A stretch of DNA of 64,000 nt, from the NCBI RefSeq assembly GCF_003671935.1, contig NZ_CP032759.1, positions 496,001-560,000 of the forward strand. Direction: 5' to 3'. The translations under genes were made by a program, and so were the position numbers. Shown here in pieces: positions 10,200 through 21,861 of the stretch (its first letter is position 1; every line of letters begins with the position of its first letter). This DNA is from Buchnera aphidicola (Rhopalosiphum maidis). Lineage in GTDB: Bacteria; Pseudomonadota; Gammaproteobacteria; Enterobacterales; Enterobacteriaceae. Under the pieces are notes generated by a model. That model worked only from the letters and a program-made list of their open reading frames with translations. It did not search any database and was not told the origin of the DNA.

Positions 10200-10221
10200 A
10201 ACCTGTATTTATAAAATACAA

Positions 10222-12309
10222 TTAACTACCAATTACACTAGTCATTTTTATTTTTTTTACATCTGTTATTTCAAATTGTGATAATACTGTTAATTCTGGA
10301 AAGTTTTTTCGTAAAATTTTTGATAAAAAAAATCGAAGAGGATGAATTACTAATAATACAATAGGAGCATTTATTAATTTTTGTTTTTCAATAGCTTCTT
10401 GAGTTTTTATTATCAGTAATTCAGACAAACCTGGTTCTATAGTATTGTTTTGTCCTTTGACAGTATCTAATAATAATTGTTCTAAGTTTGTTTCTAAACC
10501 TATTATTTCAATGATATCTTTTTTATAAAACAATTTTTGTGTAATAACTTTACTTAATGCAATACGAACAAAATTAGTTAACTCATTTGGATCTTTTTGA
10601 TCGATAGAATATTCTGACAATGTTTCTAAAATAGTTCTCATATCCCGTATTGGCACTTCTTCTAAAAGAAGATTTTTTAAAATTTTATGCAAAGTTGTTA
10701 AACTTAATACATTTGGTATTAAATCTTCAGTTAATTTTGGCATTTCTAAATTAACATGATCTAATAGTTGTTGAGCTTCTTGACGACCAAATAATTCATC
10801 AATATGTTTAGAAATCAAAAAATTTAAATGTGTTGCAATAATAGCACTAGCTTCTACTACAGAATAACCTTTTTTTTCTGCTTCATTTTTAAAGTTAAAA
10901 TCGATCCAATAACCAGACAAACCAAAAGTAGGTTCATAAACTTTTTTAAATGGTAAAGGTTCTGTTTCTCTTCCTGAATTAATAGCCATATATTTTCCGC
11001 AAAAACAATTACTTTGACCAACTTCTACTCCTTTAATAAAGATTTTATAACTATTCTGTTTTAAATTTATATTGTTTTTAATGTGGACTAATGGAGGTAA
11101 AAATCCGATTTCTTGAGCAAACTTTTTACGAATAATACGTATTTTATCTAATAAATCACCTTTTTTTTGAATATCAACCATAGGTATTAAACTGTATCCT
11201 ATTTCTATTCTTATAGGATCTTCTAATTCAACATCACTCCAAGAAGCTTCGGAAATTGAATTATCTACTGATTTATATTTTTTTTTAGAAGTTAAAAGAT
11301 TTTTCTCAGTATTATTTTTTTTTCTACTTAGCCACCAAGACAGAGATAATAAAGAAAAAGTAAATACTAAGAATATAATATTTGGCATTCCTGGAACTAA
11401 GCCAAGAATACCTAAAACTATTGCACTCAGAAAAATTACCTGTGAATTATAAAATAATTGACTTATCATTTGTTCGCCAACATTTTGATTTGTACTAACG
11501 CGTGTAACAATTACTCCAGCAGCTGTAGAAATGACTAAAGCTGGAATTTGAGCAACTAAACCATCTCCTATAGTTAATAAAGTATATACTTCTGCAGCTT
11601 GATTTAATAACATGTTATGTTGAAATAAACCGATAATTAGTCCTCCAAAAATATTAAGAACCATAATCAAAATACCAGCGATTGCATCTCCTCGAACAAA
11701 TTTACTTGCACCATCCATTGATCCATAAAAATCAGCTTCCTTCGTGATTTTTAAACGACGTCTTTTAGCCTCTGCTTCTCCAATTAAACCTGCATTTAAA
11801 TCAGCATCAATAGCCATCTGTTTTCCTGGCATTGCATCTAATATAAATCTTGCTCCAACTTCTGCTATTCTTCCAGATCCTTTCGTAATCACCATAAAAT
11901 TAATGATAACTAAAATAACAAAAACAACTATGCCAATAGCAAAATTTCCACCGACTAAAAAATGACCAAATGATTCTATAACCTGACCTGCTGCATGCGT
12001 TCCAGTATGACCGTTTAAAAATATTACGCGCGTTGACGCAACGTTTAATGCTAAACGTAACAATGTAGAAAAAAGCAAAATTGTTGGAAAAGCAGCAAAA
12101 TCTAAAGTATGTCGAGTAAACATCGATACGAGTAAGATAATTATTGATAAAGCAATATTAAAAGTAAAAAAAACATCTAAAACGAATGGTGCTAATGGTA
12201 AAACCATCATCGATAAAATAATTAAAATTAAAACTGGACCTGCTAGTATTTGCCATTGTGTTCTTTTTAAGCTTTGTATCATACGAAAAAAAGAAGAAAA
12301 ATTAATCAT
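10222..12309 (-). CDS. flhA: Flagellar type III export apparatus protein FlhA
   Basis: Large inner-membrane component of the flagellar export gate. 695 residues against 692 in E. coli. About eight membrane segments fill the first 320 residues (QILAGPVLILIILSMMVLPL onward), with conserved cytoplasmic signatures such as GSGRIAEVGARF and MPGKQMAIDADLNAG; the cytoplasmic domain ends near residue 695. It follows flhB with an 8-base overlap, so the two are surely co-transcribed. Buchnera is non-motile, and flagellar basal bodies on its surface are thought to serve as exporters. Confidence 0.97.
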   Translation of the reverse strand: MINFSSFFRMIQSLKRTQWQILAGPVLILIILSMMVLPLAPFVLDVFFTFNIALSIIILLVSMFTRHTLDFAAFPTILLFSTLLRLALNVASTRVIFLNGHTGTHAAGQVIESFGHFLVGGNFAIGIVVFVILVIINFMVITKGSGRIAEVGARFILDAMPGKQMAIDADLNAGLIGEAEAKRRRLKITKEADFYGSMDGASKFVRGDAIAGILIMVLNIFGGLIIGLFQHNMLLNQAAEVYTLLTIGDGLVAQIPALVISTAAGVIVTRVSTNQNVGEQMISQLFYNSQVIFLSAIVLGILGLVPGMPNIIFLVFTFSLLSLSWWLSRKKNNTEKNLLTSKKKYKSVDNSISEASWSDVELEDPIRIEIGYSLIPMVDIQKKGDLLDKIRIIRKKFAQEIGFLPPLVHIKNNINLKQNSYKIFIKGVEVGQSNCFCGKYMAINSGRETEPLPFKKVYEPTFGLSGYWIDFNFKNEAEKKGYSVVEASAIIATHLNFLISKHIDELFGRQEAQQLLDHVNLEMPKLTEDLIPNVLSLTTLHKILKNLLLEEVPIRDMRTILETLSEYSIDQKDPNELTNFVRIALSKVITQKLFYKKDIIEIIGLETNLEQLLLDTVKGQNNTIEPGLSELLIIKTQEAIEKQKLINAPIVLLVIHPLRFFLSKILRKNFPELTVLSQFEITDVKKIKMTSVIGS

Positions 12310-13453
12310 TACTTTTACTTTCTCCTGTGATATTAAATTCTGATGGAACTGATATATTTTTAGGTTTTTCAGGGAAAATACCGCCCTCTCTTTTCCATTT
12401 TCTTACTTTCCAAACCCATGCTAAAATTTCAGCTACAGCTTTATAAAGTGGACCTGGAATATATTGACCTATTTCTGAATAACGATATAATGAACGAGCT
12501 AAAGATGGTGCGGAAATAATAGCAACGCTATTTTTAGTCGCAATTTCTTGTATTTTAACAGCTGTTTCACCAATACCTTTAGCAATTACTTTAGGAGCAT
12601 TCATTTTATGAAGATCATACTTAAGTGCTATTGCATAACGAATAGGATTAGTTATAACGACATCTGCTTTAGGAACATCTAAAATCATTCTTCTTCGCAA
12701 ATTTATTTTCATTTGCTGTCGAATACGTGTTTTTATTTGTGGACTTCCTTCTCTTTCTTTAAACTCATCTTTTATCTCTTGATGAGTCATTTTTAATTTT
12801 TTACAATGTTTCCATTGTTGCCATAAAATATCTAAAATAACAATTGGTATTAATCCTAATATTACAAAAATACAACAATAAGCAATTAAATTAAATGCAT
12901 AGGATAATGAAGATGCAATACTTCTAGTATTTAATAAGAATATTTTAAAAAAATATATCCATAAATACCAAATAGATATAGTACTAATTATAAATAATTT
13001 GAGTATTGTTTTTAACAATTCAATAAATGTTTGAAAAGAAAAAATTTTTTTTAAACCAGATAATGGATTTAATCTTTTAAAATTGAATTGTAAAGATTTA
13101 AAATTGAACTTTATACCACTAAATAAAATAGGAGGAACAATAATTATAAATATTAAAAACGAAAGAAATGGAAAAAAAACAATCAATATTTTTTTTATAA
13201 AAATAAAAAAATTTAATGAAATATTTTGTTTGTTTGTAAGAATACTTTCATTAAAATAAAAATTATTAAATATAATAGTTTTTAATTCAAAAATAATTGA
13301 ATATCTAAACCACCATAAGTTTAATAAACCAACTATTAAAATTAATAAAGAATTTAATTCACGAGAATATCTTGTTTGTCCTTTTTTTTTAAATTTTTCG
13401 ATATGATGCTCTGTTGGTTGTTCTGTTTTTTCTTCTTTTATATCATGATTCAT
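12302..13453 (-). CDS. flhB: Flagellar type III export switch protein FlhB, with altered cleavage motif
   Basis: Inner-membrane export gate component. 383 residues, matching E. coli length. The EKTEQPTEHHIEKFKKKGQ start, four membrane segments in the first 220 residues and the cytoplasmic domain (VPKADVVITNP, YSEIGQYIPGPLYKAVAE) are present. The autocleavage motif NPTH of the family is N269-P270-I271-R272 here, read directly from the DNA. The cleaved bond Asn-Pro is kept but Thr and His are lost. It is the first gene of the flhBA pair. Confidence 0.96.
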   Translation of the reverse strand: MNHDIKEEKTEQPTEHHIEKFKKKGQTRYSRELNSLLILIVGLLNLWWFRYSIIFELKTIIFNNFYFNESILTNKQNISLNFFIFIKKILIVFFPFLSFLIFIIIVPPILFSGIKFNFKSLQFNFKRLNPLSGLKKIFSFQTFIELLKTILKLFIISTISIWYLWIYFFKIFLLNTRSIASSLSYAFNLIAYCCIFVILGLIPIVILDILWQQWKHCKKLKMTHQEIKDEFKEREGSPQIKTRIRQQMKINLRRRMILDVPKADVVITNPIRYAIALKYDLHKMNAPKVIAKGIGETAVKIQEIATKNSVAIISAPSLARSLYRYSEIGQYIPGPLYKAVAEILAWVWKVRKWKREGGIFPEKPKNISVPSEFNITGESKSND

Positions 13454-13639
13454 TTTAAATACTTTTAACCATTAAAGTTTTTTAGTTAGCAGACAAATTT
13501 TAATTAAAAAAAATATTTTAAATACAATTTTATTATATAATAAAGTTATTAATAATAATTTAAAATAAACATTTCAAATATTTTAAAATAAATTTTTTAT
13601 TTTAAAAAAATAATCTTTATTCTTATCGAGACTTTTTAT

Positions 13640-15355
13640 ATGCGTGCAAGTAAATATTTATTTTCAACGTTAAAAGAAACACCACATAATGCAAAAATTA
13701 TTAGTCATCAACTTATGTTAAAAAGTGGAATGATTAGAAAACTATCTTCAGGTATATATATTTGGCTTCCAACAGGTATAAAGGTATTAAAAAAAATAGA
13801 AGATATTATCAGAAATGAAATGAAAAAAATACATGCTTTAGAACTATTAATGCCAATTATACAACCCGAAAAACTTTGGCAAGATAGTGGAAGATTAAAT
13901 ATATATGGAGAAGAACTACTACAGTTTTATGATCGACGAAACCAAAAATTTATATTAGGACCAACGAACGAAGAAGTAATCACTAATTTTATTCGAAATG
14001 AAATTCATTCATATAAAGATCTTCCATTAACTATATATCAAATACAAACAAAATTTCGAGATGAAATAAGACCTAGATTTGGGATTATTAGATCTCGTGA
14101 GTTCATTATGAAAGACGCTTATTCTTTTCATATTAGTAAATATTGTTTAGAAAAAACTTATAATGATTTTTATCAAAGCTACATAAATATATTTAATAAA
14201 ATAAAAATTCAATTTCGTGCAGTCAATGCAGATTCAGGATCTATGGGAGGAAATGTTTCTCATGAATTTCAAGCTTTATCGGAAAATGGTGAAGATGAAA
14301 TTGTTTTTTCAAAAAATACATCATATGCTTCAAATATTAATACAGCAAAATCGATGGAAACAATTAACTTTTTTAAAGAAAAAAACAAGATAGTTTCAAA
14401 TCAAATAAAGAGCAAAAAATCTATAAAAAGTTTCAATGAATTAAAAAAACCTATTAAAAATCTTGTAAAAACTATATTAATCCGAACTAAAATTAATAAT
14501 CATTCTTCTTTAGCAGCTCTCTTAATCCGTAAAGAACACAAACTAAACTTATTTAAAATAGAAGAAATTGATATAATTGAAAAACCATTGTCATTTGTTA
14601 ATGAACAGGAAACTATTGAATTAATGGGAGTAAAATCAAAATTTTTAGGACCTTTAGGTTTAAAAATTCCTATCTTTGCAGATATATCTGTTTATTATAT
14701 GAAAGATTTTACTATCGGATCTAATATTAATGAAAAATTTTTTATTAATGTAAATTGGAACGTAGATTTACCTATTCCAATTATTAAAGATATTAGAAAT
14801 ATAACGAAAAAAGATCTAAGCCCAGATGGATCAAAATCTTTAGAGATTAAAAAAAGCATTGAAATTGGACATATTTTTCAATTAGGAAAAGAATACTCAA
14901 AAAAAATGAATGTATTGGTTCAAGAAAAAAATAATAATCAAAAACACATACATATGGGATGTTATGGTATTGGAATAACGCGTATCATTGCTGCTCTAAT
15001 CGAACAAAATTATGACGATAGTGGAATTATTTGGCCTGATTCTATCGCTCCTTTTCAAGTTGTCATCTTACCTTTAAATATAAAAAAATGCACTAAAATC
15101 AAAGAAGTGACGGAAAATTTATATAAAAATTTTAAAAAAGAAAAAATAGATGTGATTTTAGACGATCGAAATGAAAGACCAGGTATTATGTTCAATGAAA
15201 TAGATTTAATTGGAATTCCACATCAAATTATAATTAGCCCACGTCATATCAATGAAAATAAGATTGAATATAGAGAAAGAAAAAATAAGAAAAGTATTTT
15301 AATTAAGGTAAAAGAAATTACGTGTTTTTTAAAAAAAAAATTAAATTTAATTTAA
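13640..15355 (+). CDS. proS: Prolyl-tRNA synthetase
   Basis: Class II synthetase charging tRNA-Pro. 571 residues against 572 in E. coli. Motif 2 region FRDEIRPRFGIIRSREFIMKD begins near residue 136, the editing (INS) domain occupies roughly 225-400, and motif 3 is the CYGIGITRIIAALIEQ segment. The C-terminal anticodon domain follows. It is divergent from flhB; the 186-base gap between them shows only AT-rich sequence. Confidence 0.97.
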   Translation: MRASKYLFSTLKETPHNAKIISHQLMLKSGMIRKLSSGIYIWLPTGIKVLKKIEDIIRNEMKKIHALELLMPIIQPEKLWQDSGRLNIYGEELLQFYDRRNQKFILGPTNEEVITNFIRNEIHSYKDLPLTIYQIQTKFRDEIRPRFGIIRSREFIMKDAYSFHISKYCLEKTYNDFYQSYINIFNKIKIQFRAVNADSGSMGGNVSHEFQALSENGEDEIVFSKNTSYASNINTAKSMETINFFKEKNKIVSNQIKSKKSIKSFNELKKPIKNLVKTILIRTKINNHSSLAALLIRKEHKLNLFKIEEIDIIEKPLSFVNEQETIELMGVKSKFLGPLGLKIPIFADISVYYMKDFTIGSNINEKFFINVNWNVDLPIPIIKDIRNITKKDLSPDGSKSLEIKKSIEIGHIFQLGKEYSKKMNVLVQEKNNNQKHIHMGCYGIGITRIIAALIEQNYDDSGIIWPDSIAPFQVVILPLNIKKCTKIKEVTENLYKNFKKEKIDVILDDRNERPGIMFNEIDLIGIPHQIIISPRHINENKIEYRERKNKKSILIKVKEITCFLKKKLNLI

Positions 15356-15414
15356 AAAAATAAGATATATTAAATAAAATTTTTAATAATTTTTTTTATA
15401 TTTTTTAATTTTTT

Positions 15415-18400
15415 TTAAAAATACTGTATGTATATTTTATATTTATTGGTGAAGTTATCTAAATCAATTAAAAATTCGTTACTGATTGTAATTAACCATT
15501 TTTTTACTAATTCACATTTAGGATTAATGTGGTCTTTTTCAAAAAAAATATAAATAGGAGTTTTACCTATAGGTTGTTTTTTAAAAAATTGATAAATATT
15601 TTTTAAAAGATTTTTATCTCTTTGTTTTTCTTTTAATATAATTGTTAATTTATTAAGATATTTTTCTCTTGCTAAATTTAAATTCATAATATTATATGCT
15701 GTCATTTTTAAATTTTTATTAATAAAATGAGTGTTTAAAACACCTGAAACAATTAAAATTTTATTTAATTTAATCAAATGTTCAAATGAATTTAATAAAC
15801 TTTCAAAAACTACTACTTCTAAAAAACCAGTGTTATCATCTAATACTAAAATAGCTATACGATTTTTATTTTTTGTAACTTTTACTTTAATAGAAATAAC
15901 TATTCCTGCCACTATTATTTTTTTGTTAGTCTTATTAGAAAATTTTAATTTTGAAAATGTTACATTATTAATGTAGTATTTTAACTCTTCTAAATATCGA
16001 TCAATAGGATGCCCTGTAAGATATAAACCTAAAACTTTATGTTCATTTTCTAATTTATTTTCTTCATAAGAAGAAGAATTTAATAAATTATTATTTTTTA
16101 TAGTATTTAATTCTTCTTTAAACGAACCAAATAAACTTTGTTGTTTAAATTTTTTTATTTTAAAATGCTCTTTTGATGCCTTGATAGTATCTTCAATTAA
16201 AGAAAGTAAATAACTTCTATTTGTGTTCAAACAATCAAAGCTACCAGACATAATTAATTTTTCTAAAATTTTACGAGTTATTTTATTAGGATCAGTACGA
16301 GTACAAAGATCAAATAAATCGAAAAAAAATCCATTTTTTTCTCTTTCTCTAACAAGATTACGTATTGAATTTTCACCTATACCTTTAATTGCTCCAAGAC
16401 CGTACACGATATTTTTTTTATCGTTAACATAAAATTCATATTTACTCAAATTGATATTTGGAGGTATTATTTTTATTCCCATTTGAAGGCATTCATTGAC
16501 TAAAATTACAATTTTATCTGTATTATCTATATCAGATGTCATAGTAGAAGCCATAAATTCAGAAGGATAATGTGCTTTTAACCATAAAGTTTGATAAGAT
16601 ACTAATGCGTAAGCTACAGAATGAGATTTATTAAATCCATACCCAGCAAATTTTTCTAATAAATCAAAAATTTTTACAGATAATTTTTTGTCAATTCCAT
16701 TTTTTTGAGCACCCTCTATAAACACAACTCGTTGTTCAGACATATCTTTCAAATTTTTTTTGCTCATAGCTCGTCTTAAAATATCAGCTTTTCCTAACGT
16801 ATAACCTGCTAAAACTTGAGCAATTTGCATTACTTGTTCTTGATATAAAATAATACCATATGTTGATTCTAATACTGGTTTTAATAATGAATGCTGCCAT
16901 TTATGATCAGGATATGCAATTTCTTCATTTCCATGTTTACGATTAATAAAATTATCTACCATTCCAGATTGTAAAGGTCCAGGTCTAAAAAGCGCGATTA
17001 ATGCAATAATGTCTTCAAAACAATCTGGTTTCAATCGTTGGATTAAGTCTTTCATTCCATAGGATTCTAGTTGAAAAATAGCGGTAGTTTCACATTTTTT
17101 TAATAAAATAAAACATTTACCATCATTAAGAGGAATAGAATTGATATTAATTTTTTTTTTGTTATTTAATAATAAATTTCTATTAATCATGTTTACCGCA
17201 CAATTAATAATTGTTAATGTACGCAAACCAAGAAAATCAAATTTTAATAATCCAACATACTCTATATCATTCTTATCAAATTGAGTTACAGGATTATTTC
17301 CTTTTTCATCGCAATACAAAGGACAGAAATCAGTAATCTTGGTAGGAGAAATTACTACACCTCCTGCATGTTTTCCAACATTACGATTTATTCCTTCTAA
17401 TTTTTTTGATATATCAACTAAATGTTTAACATCTTCATCACTTTTATAAAGATTATATAATTCTGAATCTTTAGAAAAAGCGTTTTTTAATGTAATTCCT
17501 GGATCTAAAGGAACTAATTTAGATAAATTATTAATAAATCCATAAGGATATCCTAAAACTCTTCCAACATCTCTAATAACTGCTTTTGCGGTCATTGTAC
17601 CGAAAGTAATAATTTGAGCTACTGATTCTCTACCGTACATATCTGCGACATGTTCGATTACTCGATCCCGCTTTTCCATACAAAAATCAATATCAAAATC
17701 AGGTAATGAAATGCGTTCTGGATTTAAAAATCGTTCAAATAATAAATCAAAAAACAATGGATCTACCTCAGTTATATTTAATGCATATGCTACTAATGAA
17801 CCAGCTCCTGAACCTCTTCCAGGACCTACTGGTATATTATTATCTTTCGCCCATTGTATAAATTCCATAACAATTAGAAAATAACTAGGAAATCCCATTT
17901 TGTTAATTATACTTAATTCAATATCTAAACGATTTTTATATTTAAAATAAATATCTTTATCTATTTTCGTAAAATTTTCTTTTAAACGTTTTTTTAATCC
18001 TTTTTTAGATTTTTCAATTAAATAATTCTCAATACTTATTTTACCTATAGAAAACTGAGGTAGAAAATATTTACCAGATTTTATAAAAACATTACAACGT
18101 TTTGAAATTTCTACACTATTAATGATGGCTTCTGGAATATCGGAAAAAAGAGCACACATTTCTTTTTCAGTTTTTAAAAATTGATGTTTACTATAATTAT
18201 TTTGAATCTTAGATTCTTTTAATCTTGCACCTTCATTAATTGCAATTCGAATTTTATGAATTTCAAAATCTTCTTTATTTAAAAAACATACATCATTAGT
18301 AGCAACAACTGGAATATTTTTCAAATAAGATAAATCTACTGCTAGATTTAAGTATTTTTCTTCATTTTCTCTGTCAGTTCGAATTAACTCTAAATAGTAA

Positions 18401-18897
18401 AATCCAGAAAAATATTTTTCATAAAAACACAAACAGTTAGATATTAATGAAGTTTGACCTCGCAATAAAATTTTTCCAATTTCACCTTTGCAACCTCCAG
18501 AAAGTAATATTAATCCATTATTTAATTCTGATAACCACTTTTTCTCTATTGTTACATATTTTTCACAAAAATATCCTTTTTTATAAGCGCGAGAAATTAA
18601 TAAAATTAAGTTTTTATATCCTTGTTGAGTTGAAGCTAATATAGTTAATTCTGTTAATTCGTTTTTTATGAATTCAGAAAAAAATTTGACTGTAGCTCCA
18701 ATGATAGGTTTTAAAGCTGATTTATGAGCTGCATTATAAAATTTTATTACACCGTATAAATTATTAAAATCTGTTATAGAAATCGAACTCATTCCTAAAT
18801 TAACTGCTTTTTTCACTAAATCTTCTGGTTTTGATAATCCATCAATAATTGAATAATCACTATGTACGTGAAGATGTACAAATTTTTCTAAATTCAT
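15415..18897 (-). CDS. dnaE: DNA polymerase III alpha subunit
   Basis: Replicative DNA polymerase. 1160 residues, equal to E. coli. The PHP domain begins FVHLHVHSDYSIIDG (residues 6-20). The polymerase active site PDFDIDFC lies near residue 400, preceded by GPGRGSGAGSLVAYAL. LFRPGPLQSGMVDNF and the OB-fold and C-terminal clamp-binding regions follow. It works with dnaQ, also in this window. The fabZ neighbour is 32 bases upstream; lpxA, lpxB and rnhB, which separate them in E. coli, are gone. Confidence 0.98.
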   Translation of the reverse strand: MNLEKFVHLHVHSDYSIIDGLSKPEDLVKKAVNLGMSSISITDFNNLYGVIKFYNAAHKSALKPIIGATVKFFSEFIKNELTELTILASTQQGYKNLILLISRAYKKGYFCEKYVTIEKKWLSELNNGLILLSGGCKGEIGKILLRGQTSLISNCLCFYEKYFSGFYYLELIRTDRENEEKYLNLAVDLSYLKNIPVVATNDVCFLNKEDFEIHKIRIAINEGARLKESKIQNNYSKHQFLKTEKEMCALFSDIPEAIINSVEISKRCNVFIKSGKYFLPQFSIGKISIENYLIEKSKKGLKKRLKENFTKIDKDIYFKYKNRLDIELSIINKMGFPSYFLIVMEFIQWAKDNNIPVGPGRGSGAGSLVAYALNITEVDPLFFDLLFERFLNPERISLPDFDIDFCMEKRDRVIEHVADMYGRESVAQIITFGTMTAKAVIRDVGRVLGYPYGFINNLSKLVPLDPGITLKNAFSKDSELYNLYKSDEDVKHLVDISKKLEGINRNVGKHAGGVVISPTKITDFCPLYCDEKGNNPVTQFDKNDIEYVGLLKFDFLGLRTLTIINCAVNMINRNLLLNNKKKININSIPLNDGKCFILLKKCETTAIFQLESYGMKDLIQRLKPDCFEDIIALIALFRPGPLQSGMVDNFINRKHGNEEIAYPDHKWQHSLLKPVLESTYGIILYQEQVMQIAQVLAGYTLGKADILRRAMSKKNLKDMSEQRVVFIEGAQKNGIDKKLSVKIFDLLEKFAGYGFNKSHSVAYALVSYQTLWLKAHYPSEFMASTMTSDIDNTDKIVILVNECLQMGIKIIPPNINLSKYEFYVNDKKNIVYGLGAIKGIGENSIRNLVREREKNGFFFDLFDLCTRTDPNKITRKILEKLIMSGSFDCLNTNRSYLLSLIEDTIKASKEHFKIKKFKQQSLFGSFKEELNTIKNNNLLNSSSYEENKLENEHKVLGLYLTGHPIDRYLEELKYYINNVTFSKLKFSNKTNKKIIVAGIVISIKVKVTKNKNRIAILVLDDNTGFLEVVVFESLLNSFEHLIKLNKILIVSGVLNTHFINKNLKMTAYNIMNLNLAREKYLNKLTIILKEKQRDKNLLKNIYQFFKKQPIGKTPIYIFFEKDHINPKCELVKKWLITISNEFLIDLDNFTNKYKIYIQYF

Positions 18898-18929
18898 TTA
18901 TTTTCCTAAAATTTAAATAAAAAATATAT

Positions 18930-19388
18930 TTAACTAAATATATTTTTTTTATAAAAAATTATTGTAGATTTACAAACATTTTTTTTATTTACTATGGCAA
19001 AATTTTTAAATTTTATAAAATTTTTTTTAAACTCTAAGAAAATTACTTCAATAAATATTTGATCACCAGGAACTACAATTTTTTTAAATCGCGTGTTCTC
19101 AACACCTACAAAATAATATAATTTATTAATATTTAATTCACCTATACTTTTAAAAATTAAAATAGCAGCTGCTTGAGCCATAGCTTCAATAATTAAAACA
19201 CCAGGAAAAATAGGTTCTTCTATAAAATGACCTCGAAAAAAAGGTTCACTTATAGTGCAGTTTTTAAGTGCTTTTAAATATTGAAATTCTTTAAAATCTA
19301 AAATTCGATCAATAAGTAAAAAAGGATAGCGATGCGGTAAAATTTTTAAAATTTCTTTAAAATTTAAAATATATTTATTAGAATTCAA
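18930..19388 (-). CDS. fabZ: (3R)-hydroxyacyl-ACP dehydratase
   Basis: Dehydrates 3-hydroxyacyl-ACP in fatty acid elongation. 152 residues against 151. Catalytic His54 (FRGHFIEEPIFPGV) and Glu68 (IIEAMAQ) of the hot-dog fold are intact. In E. coli fabZ lies between lpxD and lpxA; both lipid A genes are absent here, so the gene was kept for fatty acid synthesis alone. Confidence 0.97.
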   Translation of the reverse strand: MNSNKYILNFKEILKILPHRYPFLLIDRILDFKEFQYLKALKNCTISEPFFRGHFIEEPIFPGVLIIEAMAQAAAILIFKSIGELNINKLYYFVGVENTRFKKIVVPGDQIFIEVIFLEFKKNFIKFKNFAIVNKKNVCKSTIIFYKKNIFS

Positions 19389-19461
19389 AATTTTTTCCTA
19401 ATTGAAAAACAATATTTTTATTTTACATAAAACTAATATTGAAAATTAAAATTCATTCAAA

Positions 19462-21861
19462 TTACCAATTTTTTCCAAAGTTAAATTGAAATGCTTCTAA
19501 TTGATTATTTTCATTTTTATGAATAGGATATGCATAAGAAAAAACTAATGGACCAATAGGAGAAAACCATTGTAAAGATATACCAATAGATGCATAAATA
19601 TTATTTAAACTACTGTAATCTGGAAATTGTGAAAAATTAACATTTTGTTTTTTTTCCCACTTAGTGTCCCAAATATTCCCAGCATCTAAAAAAAACGAAG
19701 ACCTAAGGAATTTACTATACTCATTTTTAATCAATGGAATTGGTGTAATTAATTCTAAATTAGAAATAATTATAGCGTTTCCACCAATAGAATCTATAGA
19801 TTCACAAAAAATACTTTTTTTATTATGTTCTAAACATTCGTCTAAATTAGAATTCATATAAATTTTTTTAGGACCAATAGTATTTGCCCGAAATCCACGA
19901 ATATTATTTGAATTAATAGCATGAAAATTTTCATAAAAAGGTAATTTTTCTTCGTTTAAACTATTTCCAATACCAGCGCGAATATGAGTTAAAAATATAA
20001 ATTTTTTTTCTTTATCAAAAGGAATATACTGTTCACTATCAAATAAAAACTTATAGAAATTATTATCTGAACCAGGAATTGTATTTTTCCCACTGACATA
20101 AGTTTGATTTCCTGAAACAGGAAAATAAAAATATTTTAGAGTATCATGCATTAAAGAATAATTTAAAGTAAAATCATCTACTAAACTATTTTTTAAAAAT
20201 TTGTCGTTAGATGTATTTTGCACTTCTAAAAAAGACTTTTCTTCTTTGTTTATTAAACCGTTATGGGTATATCCAAAACCAATATTCATTCTATTGAATG
20301 TATTAATTAAAAAACTTAAATCACTTTCAAATCCAGCAGTACTTTTTATAATATTAGAAAAACTATTTATATTATATTTAAAATCATTATAAAACAATCT
20401 AGTGTTTAGATTTGTACCATCGTCAGTAAAATATGGATATATAATTGATATATCAGCATATTTTTGACTATTGTTTTTAACGACACTAGCTTTTAGTGAG
20501 TTTCCAGAACCAAATAAATTATCCTGAGAAACAGATGCATTAAAACTTAATCCACTATCTCTGCCATATCCTAAACCAAAGTTTAAGGTGCCAGTAGGCT
20601 GCTCTTTAAGTGTATAGGTAATATCAACTCCATTTTTTTTATTAGATAAGATTTCTTTTTTTACAGTGATATCACGTAAAAATTTTATTTTTTCTAAAGA
20701 CTTCTGACCCAACTCTATTAATTTTAAATTAAACCATTCACCTTCTGCTTGTTTTATTTCACGTCGTAAAACTATATCTTGAGTTAATTCATTTCCTCTA
20801 AAATTTATTTTATTTACAAAATAGCGTTTTTGAATATCTATATTAAAATTTAAAATTATTTTTTTTTCTTTAAAATTAATTTCTGGATAAATAATAATTT
20901 TAGGTTCGATATATCCTTTTTCAGATAAAAATCTTTCTATTTTTTTAACTATCAAGGTAATTTTTTCTTTATTATAAACTTCATTCTTATCAAAATTAAT
21001 AAGATCTTTAATGGATTGATAATACTGTAATAAATTACCATTAACAAAAAAACTAGAAATTTTATACTGTTTTCCTTCAGATATATAAATTGTAATATTT
21101 ACTTTGTTTTGATCTTTTAAAAAATGTACTATTTTTTTATTTATATTAAAATAGTAGTATCCTTTATTGAAATAAAAATCACTTAAACTTTTTAAATCTT
21201 CTTCTAATTGTTGAGAATAGTAAAATCGTTTTTCTAAAAAATTCCACCAAGACTTGCGATCTTTTAATTTAAATAACGAAATTATTTTTTCTCGAGAAAA
21301 ATGATTATTTCCAATAATTGTAATATGATTTATTTCTGTTAAATTACTTTCATAAATAAGTATTTTTAAATCTACTTTATTATGTGAAGAAGTTTTTTTA
21401 AATATCTTAATATCAGAATGATATCTTCCAATGTTGTCATAAAATTCTTTTAAATTTTTTATAAAAATTGTATTTAAAAAAGGATTCAAAAAATTACCTT
21501 TTTTAATTCCTAATTTATTAAGATACTGCTTAAGAATAGAATCTTTAATTATTTTATTACCTAAAAAAGTAATATTTGAAATAATAGGTCGTTCTTTCAT
21601 TTCAAAAATAATAGTTTTACCTGAATAAACTATTTTAATATCTTCAAATTTTCCAGTTTTAAATAAAGCTTTGATACTATTTTTAATATCATTGTCAGAT
21701 ACGTGACTTCCAATATCAAAAAAAATATTTTTTAACACCTCATCTTTTGAAAAATATTTTAATCCCTTAAATTGAATGTTTTCTATAGTCCATACATTTT
21801 TTGAAAAAACGTTAATACTAAAAAACATTAAAAAAATCATGAAAAAACTTTTAATTAACAT
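19462..21861 (-). CDS. bamA: Outer membrane protein assembly factor BamA
   Basis: Central outer-membrane component inserting beta-barrel proteins. 799 residues against 810. A signal peptide (residues 1-20, [14 protein letters not shown] start) precedes five POTRA domains (about 21-420) and the C-terminal 16-strand barrel. The lid-loop motif region [12 protein letters not shown] and the terminal FQFNFGKNW beta-signal ending in Trp match the family. skp and lpxD, its normal downstream genes, are missing; fabZ follows directly. Confidence 0.97.
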   Translation of the reverse strand: MLIKSFFMIFLMFFSINVFSKNVWTIENIQFKGLKYFSKDEVLKNIFFDIGSHVSDNDIKNSIKALFKTGKFEDIKIVYSGKTIIFEMKERPIISNITFLGNKIIKDSILKQYLNKLGIKKGNFLNPFLNTIFIKNLKEFYDNIGRYHSDIKIFKKTSSHNKVDLKILIYESNLTEINHITIIGNNHFSREKIISLFKLKDRKSWWNFLEKRFYYSQQLEEDLKSLSDFYFNKGYYYFNINKKIVHFLKDQNKVNITIYISEGKQYKISSFFVNGNLLQYYQSIKDLINFDKNEVYNKEKITLIVKKIERFLSEKGYIEPKIIIYPEINFKEKKIILNFNIDIQKRYFVNKINFRGNELTQDIVLRREIKQAEGEWFNLKLIELGQKSLEKIKFLRDITVKKEILSNKKNGVDITYTLKEQPTGTLNFGLGYGRDSGLSFNASVSQDNLFGSGNSLKASVVKNNSQKYADISIIYPYFTDDGTNLNTRLFYNDFKYNINSFSNIIKSTAGFESDLSFLINTFNRMNIGFGYTHNGLINKEEKSFLEVQNTSNDKFLKNSLVDDFTLNYSLMHDTLKYFYFPVSGNQTYVSGKNTIPGSDNNFYKFLFDSEQYIPFDKEKKFIFLTHIRAGIGNSLNEEKLPFYENFHAINSNNIRGFRANTIGPKKIYMNSNLDECLEHNKKSIFCESIDSIGGNAIIISNLELITPIPLIKNEYSKFLRSSFFLDAGNIWDTKWEKKQNVNFSQFPDYSSLNNIYASIGISLQWFSPIGPLVFSYAYPIHKNENNQLEAFQFNFGKNW

